From the NCBI GenBank assembly GCA_032718865.1, contig JALUTQ010000045.1:1878792-1942791 (forward strand): a stretch of 64,000 nucleotides of DNA, given 5' to 3'. Positions within the stretch are counted from its first letter, which is position 1, and the number at the start of each line of letters is the position of its first letter. The stretch comes from Tilletia caries. Its lineage: Eukaryota; Basidiomycota; Exobasidiomycetes; Tilletiales; Tilletiaceae. The notes under the pieces were generated by a model, which did no database searches, had not been told where the DNA came from, and saw nothing but the letters and a program-made list of their open reading frames with translations. The translations under genes were made by a program, and so were the position numbers. Positions 32,717 to 44,018 of the stretch are shown in pieces.

Positions 32717-34040
32717 GTTGGCGACTTGGGCCACCACAGGAAAGATGCGAGATGAGCTGTGCGTCGTTGGATACAGGAACGAGGTCCGGGAGCCAGCGTA
32801 CGGCTCCAGGATGTAGATGACTGATGAGACTGTCTATACCGGACACTGGACTTCGACCGGAGGTACACGCCGGGCCTACATAGCTGCGCGACTCCGATGA
32901 CCGACTATTGACGATGTGTATCAAGAGGGGATGGGAAACGCAGGTGGGCAGGGAATAGGGAGAAAACAATGTCCGTCAGCGTGCAGCGTGTCAGCAAGTC
33001 AGGACGCACATTTTTGCAGGTTCTGCTATAAACAAGCAAATAATCGGTCGGCTAGCGAACAGAGAAGGGCAACGAATCAATACCACGCCGCCGTATGCAA
33101 GTATCATCATCACAGTCTGGACTCGCACCTGGTCGTCGCGCAGAAGGAGGATGCTGGAATAAGTCATCAGCGACATCTTATGAAACGCCCACCCCTGCGC
33201 GAACCCTGTGCGAGACCATATCTATCAGAGTCTGCGCGAGGCCTGCGCATTGCACAAACTTCCATATCTCGCGCAGGGGCGGGCGAGGGCTGGCTGCTTC
33301 GATCATAGCCTCGCCCTGGCCTGCGCGAGCCGCTTTCTCCCAGCTCCTCCCAGCCAGTTACCAGAATCTCGCACAGGGCTCGCGCTGACAGCGATCAGAC
33401 CTCGCACAGACCTCGCACACATGACACACCAGTGCGAGGCACCTAGTCACACAGTGAACCACATAGAAAAGAAAGCAGAGCGAAATGCATTGGGATGAAG
33501 TTGGAGTGTTGGACCATGAGCGCATGAGCACTGAGCAGGCGATGCAAGTATGCTGCATGCTGACAACCTGTGAGAGATGGTAGACGACGCAATGGAAGCA
33601 GCATTCACTGTGAGCTCGTGCGTTGTCGTTCCAGAACCAAGGGACCAAGGGTATCCGAAAGAGGAGAAGACGTGGCGGATCGAGCTGACTATGTCCCGTG
33701 GTCCGTGGATGCTGACGTTCTGAAAGAAATGAAGCGCTTGAAAACCACAGGGAAGCAGTCGTGTGTCTGGAGGGGTGGGTTTCCGAAGAATTGATGTTCT
33801 ACTAGTATCAAATGGAGAACCTGAGAATGATGAGCATTTAGAGAACCTGAGAATGATTAGCATTTAGCGAACGGCTGGACATCGCTGGTACTCGTAACTC
33901 GTTGCTGATTATCCTGACTCCTGTCGAGCGGGGGAAAAGCAAAGACGATGCCTGGTAGGAAAGGAGATGCTCAACTGTATGAAAACCAAGGAGAATGAGA
34001 AGATGGCTGTTCATCAAGGCTCGGCAAGCTACTAGAGTTA
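32717..34040. other. Non-coding region with repeated GCGAG motifs
   Basis: No convincing gene. Between about 33190 and 33450 the motif TGCGCGAG/CTCGCGCAG and variants such as TGTGCGAG recur at least ten times in both orientations (for example AGTCTGCGCGAGGCCTGCGC). The same motif family recurs at 44280-44700. The first base after the gag-element LTR is 32717. Confidence 0.45.
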
Positions 34041-34049
34041 CCACTTTTC

Positions 34050-34620
34050 TGCGAAATAGTATAGTCAAGTTATAGTGAGTGGTCACCTCGGCGGGAAATA
34101 GTATAGTCAAGTTAGATATAGCTACTATAAAAACTAATAGCTACTATTTCAGCCATGCGAAATTTTCGTTGGCTTTTTCGCTGAAATAGCCACTATAGTC
34201 ACTTCCAGTAGCTACATGTGACTAGTTCAGCACAAAATGAGATCGACATAGTCACTATATGTGGCTATACGTGACTGGAGCTACTATATAGTAACTATCC
34301 AGCAGCTGTCTCAGCCAGCCCCTGTCCAACACAAAAAGTTATATTTGGGTGAAATAGTCACTATATGTGGCTATGAGTAACTGAAATAGCGACTATATGT
34401 GACTAGGAGTAGCTGGAGCTACTACATAGTGACTATCTAGTGGCTATATCAGCCAAGTGCGATTTTTCATAACTATTTCAACTATTAGTTACTCCGCGCC
34501 GATCTGAAAAAGTTATAGCTACTATTTTTTCTAGCCGGCTTCGCCGCCCAAAGTATAGTCAAGTTATCACTATTAGTATAACTTTATAGTTATCATAGTT
34601 ACATAGTGAAGATAGTTGCC
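34050..34620. repeat. AT-rich self-complementary repeat block
   Basis: AGTATAGTCAAGTTA occurs near 34059, 34104 and 34553. Between these lie repeated segments of CACTATATGTGGCTAT, GGAGCTACTA(T/C)ATAGT and their near-complements (TAGCTACTATTT, ATAGTAACTATC), forming two imperfect copies of a unit of roughly 150 bp. Base composition is far more AT-rich than the flanks. It may be a foldback/MITE-like element or a small satellite. No coding potential. Confidence 0.6.
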
Positions 34621-34697
34621 GAGCCTTGCTGTTCATTGTCAATGGCTGATGGAAGGGAATGGTCAGCCAGCAGCTACTGTGAGGTTCAAGAGCAGAA

Positions 34698-35000
34698 ATG
34701 GGGACGCAGTCAGTAGTCACTAGCAACGAAGATGCTGTCGATGTCAAAGGCGAAAAGGAGCGCGCTGTTGAGCTCATAGAATCAGTTAGTACCAGAGGCG
34801 ACAGTCCAGCTGGTCAAGTCGCGTCAGTAGAAAAGGGAAAAAAAGTGAAGACTCCAAGCAAGCCGCGTCAATGTGAAATGTCAGCAAGCAGCGGCAGGAC
34901 AAACAAGTGCAGAGGAGGGAATGGAGGGAGGGGGAGGAGGGCTTACGGTGAATGGATAATTGATTCTCTGAATCGAAAGTCATGCAAGCATAAGAGCTAA
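34698..35000 (+). CDS. Small unrecognised open frame (100 aa)
   Basis: The ATG-initiated frame MGTQSVVTSNEDAVDVKG continues as a Lys/Glu/Ser-rich polar protein ending NRKSCKHKS. No domain, signal or membrane segment. It could be a real small gene or chance; neighbours give no support. Confidence 0.2.
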   Translation: MGTQSVVTSNEDAVDVKGEKERAVELIESVSTRGDSPAGQVASVEKGKKVKTPSKPRQCEMSASSGRTNKCRGGNGGRGRRAYGEWIIDSLNRKSCKHKS

Positions 35001-35276
35001 GAAGTCAAGAAGTTTGCGAGAAAGGTGAGCGACGTGCTTGTAGGCACAGAGGACCCCTTCGAGCTCACCATCTCCGCTGCTTGTAGGCTAAAAACGCGGT
35101 CTGCGATGGCCGAGGAGTGAAATTTTTTGATCGCAGTGGAACTGGAAGATGAAGGTGCTGGGCAAGAGGAATCAGCTATATAGTCAGTCCGAAAGGAGCT
35201 CTCTGTGCTACCCCTTTTCCGTTCCTCTCCAGCAGTCGATCTCATCTGCTCCCCGCTTCAAAGAAAGGTCGCAGCC

Positions 35277-38184
35277 ATGGCTCCAAAGAAAGGTGAGCCA
35301 AAGAAAGGTGAGTCCGATCGTCGACTTACAGTTGACCTTGGCATCAAGCTGAGCTCGTTGGCTGATCCGTGTTCCTTCCAGGTGAAAAGCCGACTCCGGC
35401 TCGCAAGCAAGCAGGGCGTAGATCTACAGCGGCTTCGGCTCAAGCTACTGCTCCCGGTGCTGGTTCGTCTGCTGCTCCCGTTGGTGGTTCTGCTGGTGCT
35501 CCCTCCGGTGCTCCTTCCTCTGCAACCGTCGGTGCTGCTGTCGGTGCCCATGGCCCCTCTGCTCCTACTCCTTCTGGTGCTCCTTCTAGTGCTCCCTCCG
35601 CTGCTTCCCCCGCTGCTCCGACCGCAGCACCTACGCCCCTTGGTGCTCCTGGTGCTACCTCTGCTGGTGCTCGTCCTACTGGTGTCGGTCCTACTGGTGC
35701 TGGTCCTAAGGAAGAGCACGGAGTGCCCCGGAATTTCCGCACTCCGGGGAGGACCTCCGCAGCAATTCCGGGGCCTCTCAGGGCATTCCGCATTCCGGTT
35801 AAATTACTCTTCTTTCGGGCGCAGAGCTCCGTATTCCGGGGAAAGATTCAAATTCGTACATCTGGAATTCCGGCTTCCGTCAAAATTTAGGCTTTGATCA
35901 ATTTTCGATTCCTCATTCCGCAGCTCCCGGAATGCGGAATTTCGCCGGATTCCGGGACTCTCCTCCGCAGTCGCAAGATCATATGAAAACGAGTCGACCC
36001 CTTTCTAAATCGGCTTTGTACTCGTCCACAGTCTACATTGAAGCTCTGCATTGGCCATTTGATGCCTCACTCGCGTCCATTTGCTCCTCTTCAAGCCTCA
36101 TGTGTCCTGTTGAGACCACAAGACTGGGTCTCCTCATATGTGAAACTCGCCGGAGAGTCTCATTGATAAATGAAACCCCGAATGAGACCCCACATCACGT
36201 GACCCCCCGGAATCTCCCGGAATCCGGCGGAATTTCGGGAGAATGAGCTTGTCTGACCACAGATTCCGCATTCCGCAAGAAAAGTTACGGCCAAAGCAAG
36301 ATCTATTCCGCATTCCGGCTGAGCGGTACCAGGAAATTCCGGCTTCCTGCTTAAAAGGACTAAACTGACAAAAATTGAAAATTAGCATTCCGGGTTCCGG
36401 GTACCGCCGGAACTCTGCCCGGAGTGCCCCGGAATTCCTGCAAACCCATTCCGGGGTCTACTCCGTGCTCTTCCTTAGCTGGTCCTACTGGTGCTCGTCC
36501 TACTGGTGCTGGTCCTACTGGTGCTGGTCCTACTGGTGCTGCTCCTACCGGTGCTGGTCCTACTGGAGGTCTTGCCGCTACACCTAATCGCAATGCTGCA
36601 GCGGCAGCTACCGCCAACGCCAACGCTGTTGCCCAAGCTGCACAGCAACGACTTAATCAAGTTATGTGGGCGAATTTGACGAAGGCCTTGGAGGACAAAG
36701 GCAAAGAAATTTCGGAGTCAACCACCGCGAAGATCGACCAAGCACTTCGGCACTATCATGACTCTGCCGAGTCCTTTCGAACGACTCACGAAGTCTGTGC
36801 CGACGTTCTTGAAGTGACGCCAAGCCAGGCTGTCAACAACAAGTTCATCCTCGTTCTGAACGAGGTGCAGCTGGACGAACTGCAAGAGGCTATGCGAGCC
36901 TACCGCAAAGCAGACGAGGTCTCGTCTCAACTCGAGATGGAATTCCGTCAGCTGCAAAAAGACTTCGCACAGCTGAAAACATCGACGAGAGCACGCACCG
37001 AATCGTCTTCGTCCAGTCTTACATCTTCAAACGATGACGAAGATCCGGAGGCAGCACTGGTTCGAGCCGCTACTTCTGGCGGATCGAAGAAGCGCAAGCG
37101 GCCCAGAAGGAAAAGGGCAAAGGTTGCTCGCGGTCAACCGGACAAAAAGATCCAGGTCGCCTTCGAAGAACTCCTTCGAGAAGATTTCGGGATTGAGAAA
37201 GGCGCTCTGTGGCCCGACTATCCCAACGTACCCAAGAGCTCACCTGAATGGCCACGACACCCGGTCCAAGCTGAGGGGGCGGAAGGAGAACAAGCGGTCG
37301 GAGAGCCGATGGATCGGTTGGACTGGGTGACAGGGAGAATGGATGATGTCAACTTCAAAACAATCTTGCTGAAGCACGCGCGAACGCTCACCGACGAGGC
37401 AGAGGCCTACGGACTGCCAAACGACGAAGGTCAGCGCGAGTTCGACTACATCTTGAATGCTTGTCGACGCACCTTGGACACTCTCAAGCGGACGTGTAGA
37501 GAGCGGCGGCAGATCGACGCAGACGTGCTGAAGAACAAGAAAGCAGCGAAAGACACAGCCGACCGGCGAAACGCTCGCCGCAAGAACCGTCAAAGAGCTC
37601 GTGCCAAAGCTGCACGGAAACACCCACAGCTCTTTGGCGATGCAGTTGCTGATATGCTTGGGCTCGAGTGTGTCGAGGGCGATGAGACTGATGCAGCACG
37701 AAGTGCTTCGGGCGAGGATGAGGCAATGGTCATCGAGGATCGTAAGATCGTTCGCTCGGTCATTCCGGAGTGGTGGTCGACGGAGAACTATGATCTGCAG
37801 AATCGACTGGAAAAGGCAACCTCCAAGTCAGCATCGGGCTATATTCGACGGTCAGCATTGGTCCTCAAAGCACACAGCGAGGTTCTTCCTCCGGCTATCC
37901 CTCGTATCGCCATCAGTTCAAAGTTTGCTGCCGACCATCCAGAGCTTGTGATCGCGGTCAAGAAGAACAAGCCACCTTACAAGCCGTCACCGGGCGCCAT
38001 CGCTGAGAACGCAGACGCGTTTGGCACCCCGATTGCAAACCTTGCTTTGCCAGTAGCTGCAGGAGACAGCGGCGGTGATGGCGCAGAGAACAGCGGCGGA
38101 CCTTCGAATGCAACGGCAACAGGAAATGGTGCAGGAGGCAGTAGCTCGGGCAACAATGGTGTAGACGTGATGATGGGCACATAG
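35277..38184 (+). pseudogene. Collagen-like/coiled-coil protein gene split by a MITE
   Basis: Exon 1 (35277-35307) encodes MAPKKGEPKK. A 74-bp intron (GTGAGT...TTCCAG) precedes exon 2 at 35382. The N-terminal part is basic, then Ala/Pro/Ser-rich, then a GPTGA/RPTGA repeat run. A 771-bp MITE sits in that run. Removing the MITE and one 8-bp target copy restores 685 in-frame codons, so the original protein was about 684 aa. After the repeats come coiled-coil segments (LQKDFAQLKTSTRARTESSS), a basic cluster KKRKRPRRKRAKVARG, and a C-terminal region with VIPEWWSTENYDLQNRLEKA. The last region resembles proteins found beside fungal DNA transposons. The gene converges on the Tnp2 transposase gene and may be that element's second gene (inference). 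Confidence 0.6.
35707..36477 (+). mobile_element. hAT-type MITE, copy 1
   Basis: This 771-bp element begins TAAGGAAGAGCACGGAGT and ends with the inverted copy ACTCCGTGCTCTTCCTTA. It is flanked by the 8-bp duplication GCTGGTCC (35699-35706 and 36478-36485), the length typical of hAT elements. It has no transposase gene. The interior is full of GGAATTCCGG-type palindromes and includes one AT-richer unique block (about 35970-36190). It interrupts the Gly-Pro repeat region of the host gene. Its right end plus the first duplicated G forms TTCCTTAG, a good 3' splice site, but the left junction (CC|TAAGG) lacks GT. Confidence 0.9.
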
Positions 38185-38474
38185 GAAGTGCTGTTGATTA
38201 CGAAGCTGTACAAGAGAGGAGATTCAGTCGACGATGACTCTACAACCACCGACGTGGCAATGAAACTCACCGAATCTTTGATCCTCACCGGGGGAGACAC
38301 CGAGCAAACCACTAGACGCGATCGTGGTTGCGTCTGAGATAATCCTGCAGGCGGGAAGCAACTCGATCGTGCCTCAGTCGTTGAAACACCAGAAAAGCTT
38401 CAGATACTTCCTGACGATACGATCCGTCAGAGCATGGTCAAATCCTGGCATGACGCTTTGACGTGCGCGTTGTC
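38185..38474. other. Spacer between two convergent genes
   Basis: No gene. It lies between the stop codons of the MITE-split gene and the Tnp2 transposase. If both belong to one transposon, this is its internal spacer. Confidence 0.5.
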
Positions 38475-40596
38475 CTACAACGTAGAGTCTTGTCTGGATG
38501 CCAGTCGCAGCAGAAAAGCGATGCGAAACGATGGACTCGATCTTGAACAAGTCTTGAGTGTGAGGTGATCCGGGCGATGCATCGACAACCGCCAGCGTCC
38601 GTGTGACATTGGCGTTGCTCGCGAGCCCGTGCTCAAGAAGGACATATGTCCATACTTGAGACTAGCGTGCTTCTCGAGCCGACGAATGACTTTGGTACCG
38701 CCTTCAGAGCGCGTAGGAACGGCATCGGGATTGGATAACTTGATATGGTTGACAAGAGCCACATACAGGTCGAGAGGAACGTCATAAGACTGTCCGGGCG
38801 AGACTTCAACCTCGACAAATCCGGTCTTGCTGAGGATCGAATGCGCGTCGAGCCTCAGGGGAATGGTGAACTTGATGGGAGGGACTCGATCCGAGAGAAG
38901 ATTCATGGGGTTCTGCGCCAAAAACATTTCAAAGCGCGCTCGGTTGCAGAAGGCTGTGGTGTAAGAGGACTCGATCTCCCCATTCCGATGGCGATTGGTG
39001 GATGTTTTGCCGAGTTGACCGTTCATCCTTTCGAAGTGGTATGCGGAGAAGTTCCAGGCGGGTCCAAATCGACGAACATGCTCGGAGAGGTGGAGGATGA
39101 GATGGGTATTATACACAATCCACTTCTCTCCGAAGATTGTTGCCTGCCCACGCCCAAAAGCTCGAACAAGATACTCCATGTCGGCTGCCTCCTGAGAGGT
39201 AATGTAGCGTCGTGAGCTCAAGGTGGCTGCCGCAGACAGATATGCCACGTTATGGAAGATTTGTCTCGCATGACACTCCTGGGAGGGGGAGGTGGTGGTC
39301 CGTTGTCTTGTTGACCTGCAGCACTAGTCGGAGCACGGGAACGAGCGCGGGTACTGGTAGACGAGTTCGGTTCTGTTGTCTCCTTGGTTGGAACCTCGAA
39401 CTTCAAGTCGGAGTTTTCGCCAATCTCCTTCTTCCATGCAACAAACAAGACCAAGACGAGCAGCCGCCGCCCGAGCGTGGACCAGTGCGCAGCGGTTGCG
39501 GAGACACCTCCAGGGTCTCCGAGTCGATGGTCCGGCGCCTGCTCTGACTGTGGTACCGAGCTTGACTTCAATGCTGCCTGAATAGCAAGGAGATGAGCTG
39601 GGGTGACAGTCTTGCCGAGAATCAGAGTCCGATGAAAGAGTCGTTTGACTAGGCCGAGTTCCAAGCTGTGCATCGAGTCTACCGGCGCACGTAATACCGA
39701 CTTCCAGTACGGCAACGAGGTCAAGGCAGACGGACGGGCACCGGTAGTCCTCTCATGCTCCTCCCGTGAAGCCTTGTTGCTGAAAGGACGATCAAAACGA
39801 ATCGAATCTTGACGATGCCCTTCAGGGTCGCGACTCGTAGCAGGAGCTTCGAATGCGGTGGTCTTGCTCGAGAATTCGACTTCGCAGAAGCCACAGAATT
39901 GTCCTTTTCGCACCGAATGAGAGGGGAAGCCACAGATCTTGTTTCTCTCGACAGAGTCGCCAACATAGAAAAGAACTCGCAGGCGAACCATTCGTCCAGT
40001 AGGGGCAGCATGAGTCCGAATGGTCTTGCCGTTGGAAAACTCTTTGAGCTCGTCCAGGAGAGGTTGCAGATAGCCACCGACTTTGGTGGCTGAGGGCTCC
40101 TTGGGACCGGGCGTACATCCGACAAGGTATGTTAACGCCTGTAGATGTCGAAGACGCGGTGGTAAGTTGAGAACCGTCATCATGATCGCTCCGGTAGAGT
40201 GCCATGAAGTATACTGGCTTCTGAATGGGGAGAACCAGTCGATCCCAAGGGCGCAAAGAAGGGAAAGAGAATGATTGGTATACCTCGTTCCGTGCTCGTC
40301 AACCTCCTCCGACCATGCAGATCCATCGTACACGTCGCGCATACCTTCAGCAGGACGACGATCCCTCCATTCCTGCAATGCGACCTCGATGCCTGGTTGG
40401 TTGAGTAGCCAAGATAGCCAGGTTGCGAGCGGCTGATACAAGAAAAGAACTTTTGGTTTACCGGGGCGCTCGTACAGCGCCTCTCCGCACAATTCGCAGT
40501 TGATGATGCCACTGGTTGTTGCCGAAAGTGTCTCGCAGGCAGGACACACCGCATATCGAACAAAAGATGGGCAAAGTCCGAGTTGTGTCCTGACCG

Positions 40597-40865
40597 TGTA
40601 CAAGTGTGACACTTGCAAGAGAAGAGGAGACTGTTGTTGAATGAGTGATGACTGAGGGAAGCTAAGTACAAGTGAGGAGTGAAAGAGAAGTGAAGTAATC
40701 GAGCGAGAAGCGTGGGAAATGTGGAGGAAGGGCTCTCGGCCGAGAGGAAGCGAGTGGTGAGAGAAAATGGAGAGAGAAAGTGAGGGAGATTAGATATGAT
40801 AAGGAAATAGGAATGGGGAAAGAACAATGAGGAGAATGACAGTGAGTCCAGTCCATACTAGCACA
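40597..40865 (-). repeat. 3' LTR of the non-autonomous element
   Basis: The pyrimidine-rich LTR (minus-strand reading) contains CTCTCGGCCGAG and CACTTGTACTTAG. It ends in a near-palindrome CAAGTGTCACACTTG. Confidence 0.92.
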
Positions 40866-42886
40866 TGCCCACCCTTTGAAGACGACTGTCCCGAGTCGGC
40901 ATGGGAACTGCAATGTGCGTTGGGCACGTAGTGAACGAGGACTAGAGCGCAGTGAAGAGTGGAATGGACTGATGAAGTGAGAGGAACTCTGGTAACCACC
41001 GCTGGCTTGAGTCGACGCCGGTGCGTCCTCGACCTTGTCCATCTCCGTCTGATCGTTTGTGGGAGGCGGCGAGGCGCCGCGGTAGCAGCCGACGCCGGCA
41101 TGACCGGCGGAAAGCCGTCCAGCAACCGATCGAGCTTGAGTATGAGACTCTTGCTCGAAGCTTCCGCCTCCGTCCTGACTCGTGAATGCGGTCCCGATCG
41201 CGGCCCGCGCACCGCCGATGACAGCGGGGTGGGAGACAACTGACAAGGTGTGTGGGAAGCCTTCGCCGGAGATCGGTATGGCCAGCTGATGTACGACGAC
41301 TGTAAGTCGGTCCGAAGCAGTCTGAGGAGTGAGGAGGCACTTCGAGCAGGTCGGACGATTGGGAGGTGGCCCCGGTGGTGGTAGTAGAAGGAGCTGTCGC
41401 ACACACAGTGGTATCTGCTGCTGCGGCCAAGCCGATGCGCTACTCGTCGCGGGACGCGGAAGACGGCGATGTAGCCCCACTTCTTGCCGAGCTGGACAAT
41501 GGTAGTGACGGCCTGGTGTAACGCGTCGGTGCTCCAAACGCTGACAATGAACTGCTTGACGCGTTCGACAGAGGCACTCTTGGCATCGTTGGACGTTGGG
41601 AGTCTTCCGGTCGACCCAGCTGCTAGCACGATCGGCGTAGTTGCTGGAGATCTGCTGGTGTACACCAGCGCGATAGCTCTTGTGAATCTGGTCAATGCGC
41701 TCCTTTCCCTTGTGGTGAGTCCGGATGTCCGGATGAATGTCCGGAAGTGATCGTAAAGCAACAACGAGACTCCGTAACCGATGCCGATGGCACCTCGAGC
41801 CGGGAAGCCGAAATGAGCAGTTGCTACGCGTACCACGGTCATTGCGATCCCCATCCGAAGTCCTTTCGAGACGCGCCGCGATCGAGAGCCACTGCGGAGA
41901 GGTTCGCGCCCGGGAAAAGATGGAGGTGCCAGATGCATAGCTGGTAGAGGCTCCCTTGAGCCCGTCAGCGATTCCTTCTTCTGTTTTGATTCCTGCCGAG
42001 TGCCGGGCTCGAATGCTGCTGCTGTTGCCGCTACCGATCATAGGGAAAAGTGAGACAAGAAAGGCGTCGCCCGCCACTCAATCTCAATGCGCATGCGGAG
42101 GGATTTCTCGACCTCGACGCGCGACAGAGATGGGTTGAAGTTGGCCGCCGGTCCGCGGTCGAAAAAAACGTGTAGACGGAGAAGTGGAAGCCAACGGTCT
42201 GCTGCTGAGTGGAGAACCGCCCGCTGCGTGTTGTTGTGGGACCGCCGCGCATGTTGTCGGAGCTGATGAGTTCGTGGTCTCCTGGGTGCTAAATGCTGAT
42301 CAGTGTGGTCTAACCGCTGAAAGGAGTTGAAGCCTGAAGGGAGGCCGCTCAAAGCCAAAAGGAGGCTGATCGGAGGCGAAGAAAGAGGTGCAAAGAGGAC
42401 GAGATGTGCGCATCGGAGCGAGGGGTGTTGGAAGCCAAGAAGGGCTGTTGAGAGCCGAAGCTGGGAGAGACTCTGCTGGGAGACGACAACCAGAAGGAGG
42501 CTGCTGAGAACTGGCGGAAAGCTGCTGAGAGCCGAAAGAAGGTGAAGGCATAAGAGTTGTAGGCTGCTTGAGGCCGAGAGGAGCTGCTGGGAGCCAAGGT
42601 GGTTCTGACTGGGCCGAGCCGTGCATGCTTTTGCCCTTGGGGGCGGTCATGGCGGTCATGGGGGTGGGGTCGCTGCTGGGGCCTGGTACTCTGGGAGTGG
42701 AACCCCAAGACGTAGGCACTGGGGCCGTCGAGGCGCTGGGGCCGTCGAGGCGCTGGGGCCGCTGATAGTGGCGTTGGAACCGGGAGGCTGCTGGGAGCCG
42801 ATGGCGGTGCTGGGACCGCTGAGCGCTGGCGTGGGCCTCTCGCCTGCGTCTGTCGCTCAGCGAGAGAGATACACTCTCATCACCAT

Positions 42887-43154
42887 GTACAAGTGTGACA
42901 CTTGCAGGAGAAGAGGAGACTGTTGTTGAATGAGTGATGACTGAGGGAAGCTAAGTACAAGTGAGGAGTGAAAGAGAAGTGAAGTAATCGAGCGAGAAGC
43001 GTGGGAAATGTGGAGGAAGGGCTCTCGGCCGAGAGGAAGCGAGTGGTGAGAGAAAATGGAGAGAGAAAGTGAGGGAGATTAGATATGATAAGGAAATAGG
43101 AATGGGGAAAGAACAATGAGGAGAATGACAGTGAGCCCAGTCCATACTAGCACA
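42887..43154 (-). repeat. 5' LTR of the non-autonomous element
   Basis: This LTR is almost identical to 40597-40865; both begin TGTGCTAG and end TTGTACA. Confidence 0.92.
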
Positions 43155-44018
43155 GACCGTCGACAGCTGTTTGGGAGGCTGATCTCGGGCGCCGGAGAGA
43201 AGAGGGAATACAACGACGGCAAAGAATATGAGCAGCAAGCCAGCTGCTTCTCGGCTGACGCCGTAGAACGCGCTCAGTGCGAGCACCAGGATCAAGAACG
43301 ACCTTGTGACCTCGTCGTAGGATGGTTCTGGAACGAGTGGGCCTTCCGATACCGATGCGGATGCTGATGATGCGGCTATGGCTTCTGATGGGATGCGAAC
43401 CTCGTCGATGTCGTCTTCGCCAAAAGCTTGTCGAGTCGCATCGAGGATGGCCTCCGGCTCGACGCCGTCTCCAAACTCTTCATTATCTTCATCTTCGCTC
43501 TCCTCTGGCGACGAGATCCCATTAAATGCAGATGCCGAGTTTTCAACGGTGGAAAATGCTGGGGCCGGGGGCTCGTAGTCGTCGAATATGCCGAAATCAG
43601 AGCTCCCTTCCTGCTCTTTATAGTGGCTGGAGAAGGTGTATTCTGAGGTGCTGTTGTTGCTTGGCCCGGCGACGTGTGAGGAAGATGAGGACTGGACCTG
43701 TGTCTGTTGAAGAACTGCGCTTCGAGAACGCCTCCTTGACTCTGATCCCAACCCACTCCGAGACTGATTCTGTAGGTTAAGCCGATCCCTTTCCTGTCTC
43801 TTGATGCGCTCCTCGTCTGCTGCTCGTTGCTCCTCCTGGTGATAATGCCATGTTCGTCTCGCAACTGCCTTCATCTTGCCGGGACCTTGAGCGCATTTTC
43901 GAACGGTGCAGTTGCACCACCATACGTCTTTCGCTGGGTCTTTGCCGGGCTTCGGCGGTCGTATCGAGCTAAGTAGCAGCGATGAAGCATTGCCATTGCG
44001 GGTGGGAGGCATCTGCAT

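Larger units (their letters stand above)
40597..43154 (-). mobile_element. Non-autonomous LTR retrotransposon inserted in the Tnp2 gene
   Basis: Two nearly identical LTRs (43154-42887 and 40865-40597, about 268 bp) start TGTGCTAGTATGGACTGG and end CACTTGTACA on the minus strand. They are flanked by a 5-bp duplication (GACCG on the plus strand at 40592-40596 and 43155-43159). A purine tract AAAGGGTGGGCA precedes the 3' LTR. TGGTGATGAGAG directly follows the 5' LTR and is the probable primer-binding site. The internal 2.02 kb holds Ser/Pro-rich frames but no recognisable reverse transcriptase, protease or integrase. Only a few LTR differences are visible (for example 40619 versus its counterpart), so the insertion is recent. 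Confidence 0.92.
38475..44018 (-). pseudogene. Tnp2-type (CACTA/EnSpm-like) transposase gene, split by an LTR element
   Basis: The 5' exon (44018-43155) begins MQMPPTRNG and carries the metal-binding N-terminus WWCNCTVRKCAQGPGKMK, an acidic linker and a hydrophobic stretch. The LTR element then interrupts it. Coding resumes at 40591 as RTQLGLCPSFVRYAVCPAC, then KPKVLFLYQPLATWL, HSTGAIMMTVLNLPPRLRHL and GFPSHSVRKGQFCGFCEVEF. The C-terminal part has TIFGEKWIVYNTHLILHLSE and FGPAWNFSAYHFERMNGQLG, the conserved end of fungal Tnp2 (Transposase_21) proteins. Frames join exactly across the insertion (STV|RT). Near 39240 a second frame change follows a Pro-rich stretch and could be an intron ending CTCCCAG. 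Element ends were not identified. Confidence 0.8.

Noticed and set aside
33180..33460. CRISPR-like spaced repeats in the GCGAG region
   Set aside because: Spacing and repeat length are irregular, motifs occur in both orientations, and the genome is eukaryotic.
35707..36477. Tc1/mariner origin for the MITE, based on TA at both ends
   Set aside because: Both copies show perfect 8-bp duplications outside TAAGG...CCTTA, so the TA belongs to the element ends; 8 bp indicates a hAT-type element.
40180..40827. A 215-codon minus-strand frame starting MFFPHSYF
   Set aside because: Most of it lies in the LTR, and the identical beginning occurs in the other LTR; it is not a separate gene.
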